A stretch of 64,000 nucleotides of DNA, from positions 1-64,000 of the forward strand of contig NZ_PHOA01000002.1 in assembly GCF_003687455.1 (NCBI RefSeq). Direction: 5' to 3'. Below, one piece after another: positions 62,406 to 64,000 of the stretch. Position 1 is the stretch's first letter; the number at the start of each line of letters is the position of its first letter. The stretch comes from Kocuria tytonicola. GTDB lineage: Bacteria > Actinomycetota > Actinomycetes > Actinomycetales > Micrococcaceae. Below the pieces are notes generated by a model. It ran no database searches. It saw nothing but the letters and a program-made list of their open reading frames with translations, and was not told where the DNA came from. Both the position numbers and the translations under genes were made by a program.

Positions 62406-63263
62406 TCAGGGGCGCGCCCACGCGGCAATGACACTGGCCAGACGGGCCTTTTCGTAGTCATGTGCTTCTGCAACCGAAGTGCTGTGGGATGTGTCACGCA
62501 GAGCTGGCGGCGGTGGCAGGTCCGGTCGCTCCACCCCGGCCCCCGCCTCACTGGCAATGAGCGCGCCGGCCGCCCAGTCGTGCTCGTGCAGAGCCCGCTC
62601 CGAGTAGCCGTCCAGTGTGCCGTCCGCCACCATGCACAGGTCCAGGGACGCCGCACCCAGACGCCTCATGTCCGAGAACCGCTCCATCGTGTCCAGGAAG
62701 CCGCCGAACTGCTCACGGCGCACTGCGGCGTCGTAGGAGAAGCCCGTGCCGTACAGCGCACCGCGGCGTCCGGACACCGGCCCCGTGAGGCGGGAGTCCG
62801 CACCACTGCGGCGGACCCAGGCCCCGAGACCGGCCACCGCGTAGTACACGCGACCCAGCGCGGGGGCGTCCACCACCCCCGCGAGCCAGTTGCCGCTCTC
62901 GTCGCACACGGCCACCGACGTGGCGTAGTAGACGATGTCCCGGATGAAGTTCGTGGTGCCGTCCAGGGGATCCACGGACCAGCGCAGACCGGAGCGGTGC
63001 TCGGGCACGAACGTGCCGGACTCCTCCCCGGTGATGACGTCGTAGGGACGTTCCTCGCGCAGGACCGTGCTCACGGCGTCCTCGGCCGCGACGTCGAACG
63101 CCGTGACCCAATCCCCGTCCGAGGACTTGTTCTGGGCATGGAGCTGGGCGGCGTCCCGGCCGCGGAGCACGTCCGCTCCCGCCGCGGCCGCCCGCAGGGC
63201 CACCCGCAGCAGGTCCTCGAGCTCGTCCGTTCCGGGGCCGAGCCCCTCCAGTGGATCCGCCAT
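62406..63263 (-). CDS. Inositol-monophosphatase family phosphatase
   Basis: A 285-residue Mg2+-dependent phosphatase of the IMPase/HisN/SuhB group. The metal-binding motifs are ITGEESG, the signature VDPLDGTTNFIRD and, near the C-terminus, HEHDWAAGALIASEAG. Which sugar or inositol phosphate it hydrolyses cannot be decided from the sequence. It starts 8 bp after the ligA stop on the same strand and probably shares its transcript. Confidence 0.9.
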   Translation of the reverse strand: MADPLEGLGPGTDELEDLLRVALRAAAAGADVLRGRDAAQLHAQNKSSDGDWVTAFDVAAEDAVSTVLREERPYDVITGEESGTFVPEHRSGLRWSVDPLDGTTNFIRDIVYYATSVAVCDESGNWLAGVVDAPALGRVYYAVAGLGAWVRRSGADSRLTGPVSGRRGALYGTGFSYDAAVRREQFGGFLDTMERFSDMRRLGAASLDLCMVADGTLDGYSERALHEHDWAAGALIASEAGAGVERPDLPPPPALRDTSHSTSVAEAHDYEKARLASVIAAWARP

Positions 63264-63271
63264 GTCTGCTC

Positions 63272-64000
<729 letters not shown>

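Overview
The window is chromosomal DNA of a high-GC Gram-positive bacterium (Actinomycetota). GTG starts are common, stop/start overlaps (ATGA, GTGA) are frequent, and hairpin terminators usually lack a U-tract. Gene content (TPR protein-dusB-dgt-dnaG, a LysM resuscitation-promoting factor, an archaeal-type single-chain glycyl-tRNA synthetase, a metY-metX pair behind a SAM-IV-type riboswitch) fits Micrococcaceae, most likely Kocuria or a close relative. The genus is an inference.

Layout. 0.1-2.1 kb: a NarL-type two-component pair. 2.3-9.5 kb: seven genes on the minus strand, each overlapping the next by 4 bp, behind one promoter with a Fur/Zur-like palindrome. They encode a metallophore-type ABC importer, a DUF4213/DUF364 protein, an MFS exporter, a PduX-like kinase and a cysteine-synthase-fold enzyme. 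I read this as a small, probably undescribed metallophore system. 9.6-13.3 kb: an alpha/beta hydrolase, a DUF998 membrane protein, a decayed M20 peptidase and an AI-2E family permease. 13.4-17.1 kb: a segment of small, hypothetical and broken genes lying against the 3' end of tRNA-Asn, including a possible bacteriocin-like secreted protein with a small membrane partner. 17.5-22.9 kb: the housekeeping run TPR protein-dusB-dgt-dnaG.

23.0-33.1 kb is an accessory island: TetR and a divergent DHFR-like reductase, an IS5-type remnant, an apparently intact IS3-family element, then a candidate defence module. That module has a small autoregulated HTH protein, a DUF1156-like DNA methyltransferase and a convergent 1410-residue nuclease-helicase, followed by another IS3 remnant. 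33.3-41.98 kb: galactose uptake and kinase, a CPBP protease, glyS with a GNAT enzyme, and a divergent regulator/MFS exporter pair. 42.1-46.5 kb: a valine-catabolism regulon (acyl-CoA dehydrogenase, mmsB, mmsA) with a divergent MarR regulator; near-identical palindromes precede both transcription units. 46.7-52.4 kb: S4 protein, esterase, SGNH hydrolase, metX-metY and a VOC protein. 52.4-57.4 kb: a CPBP protease, a second NarL-type two-component system and a NatAB-like ABC exporter. 57.5-64 kb: an S9A oligopeptidase, a broken FAD oxidoreductase, a resuscitation-promoting factor, an inositol-phosphatase-family enzyme and the 3' part of ligA, which runs off the window.

Metabolically the window holds metal scavenging, methionine synthesis from acetylhomoserine, valine breakdown, galactose use and several small export systems. 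The regions at 11.4-17.1 and 23.0-33.1 kb are where genes are decaying or have arrived by transfer.
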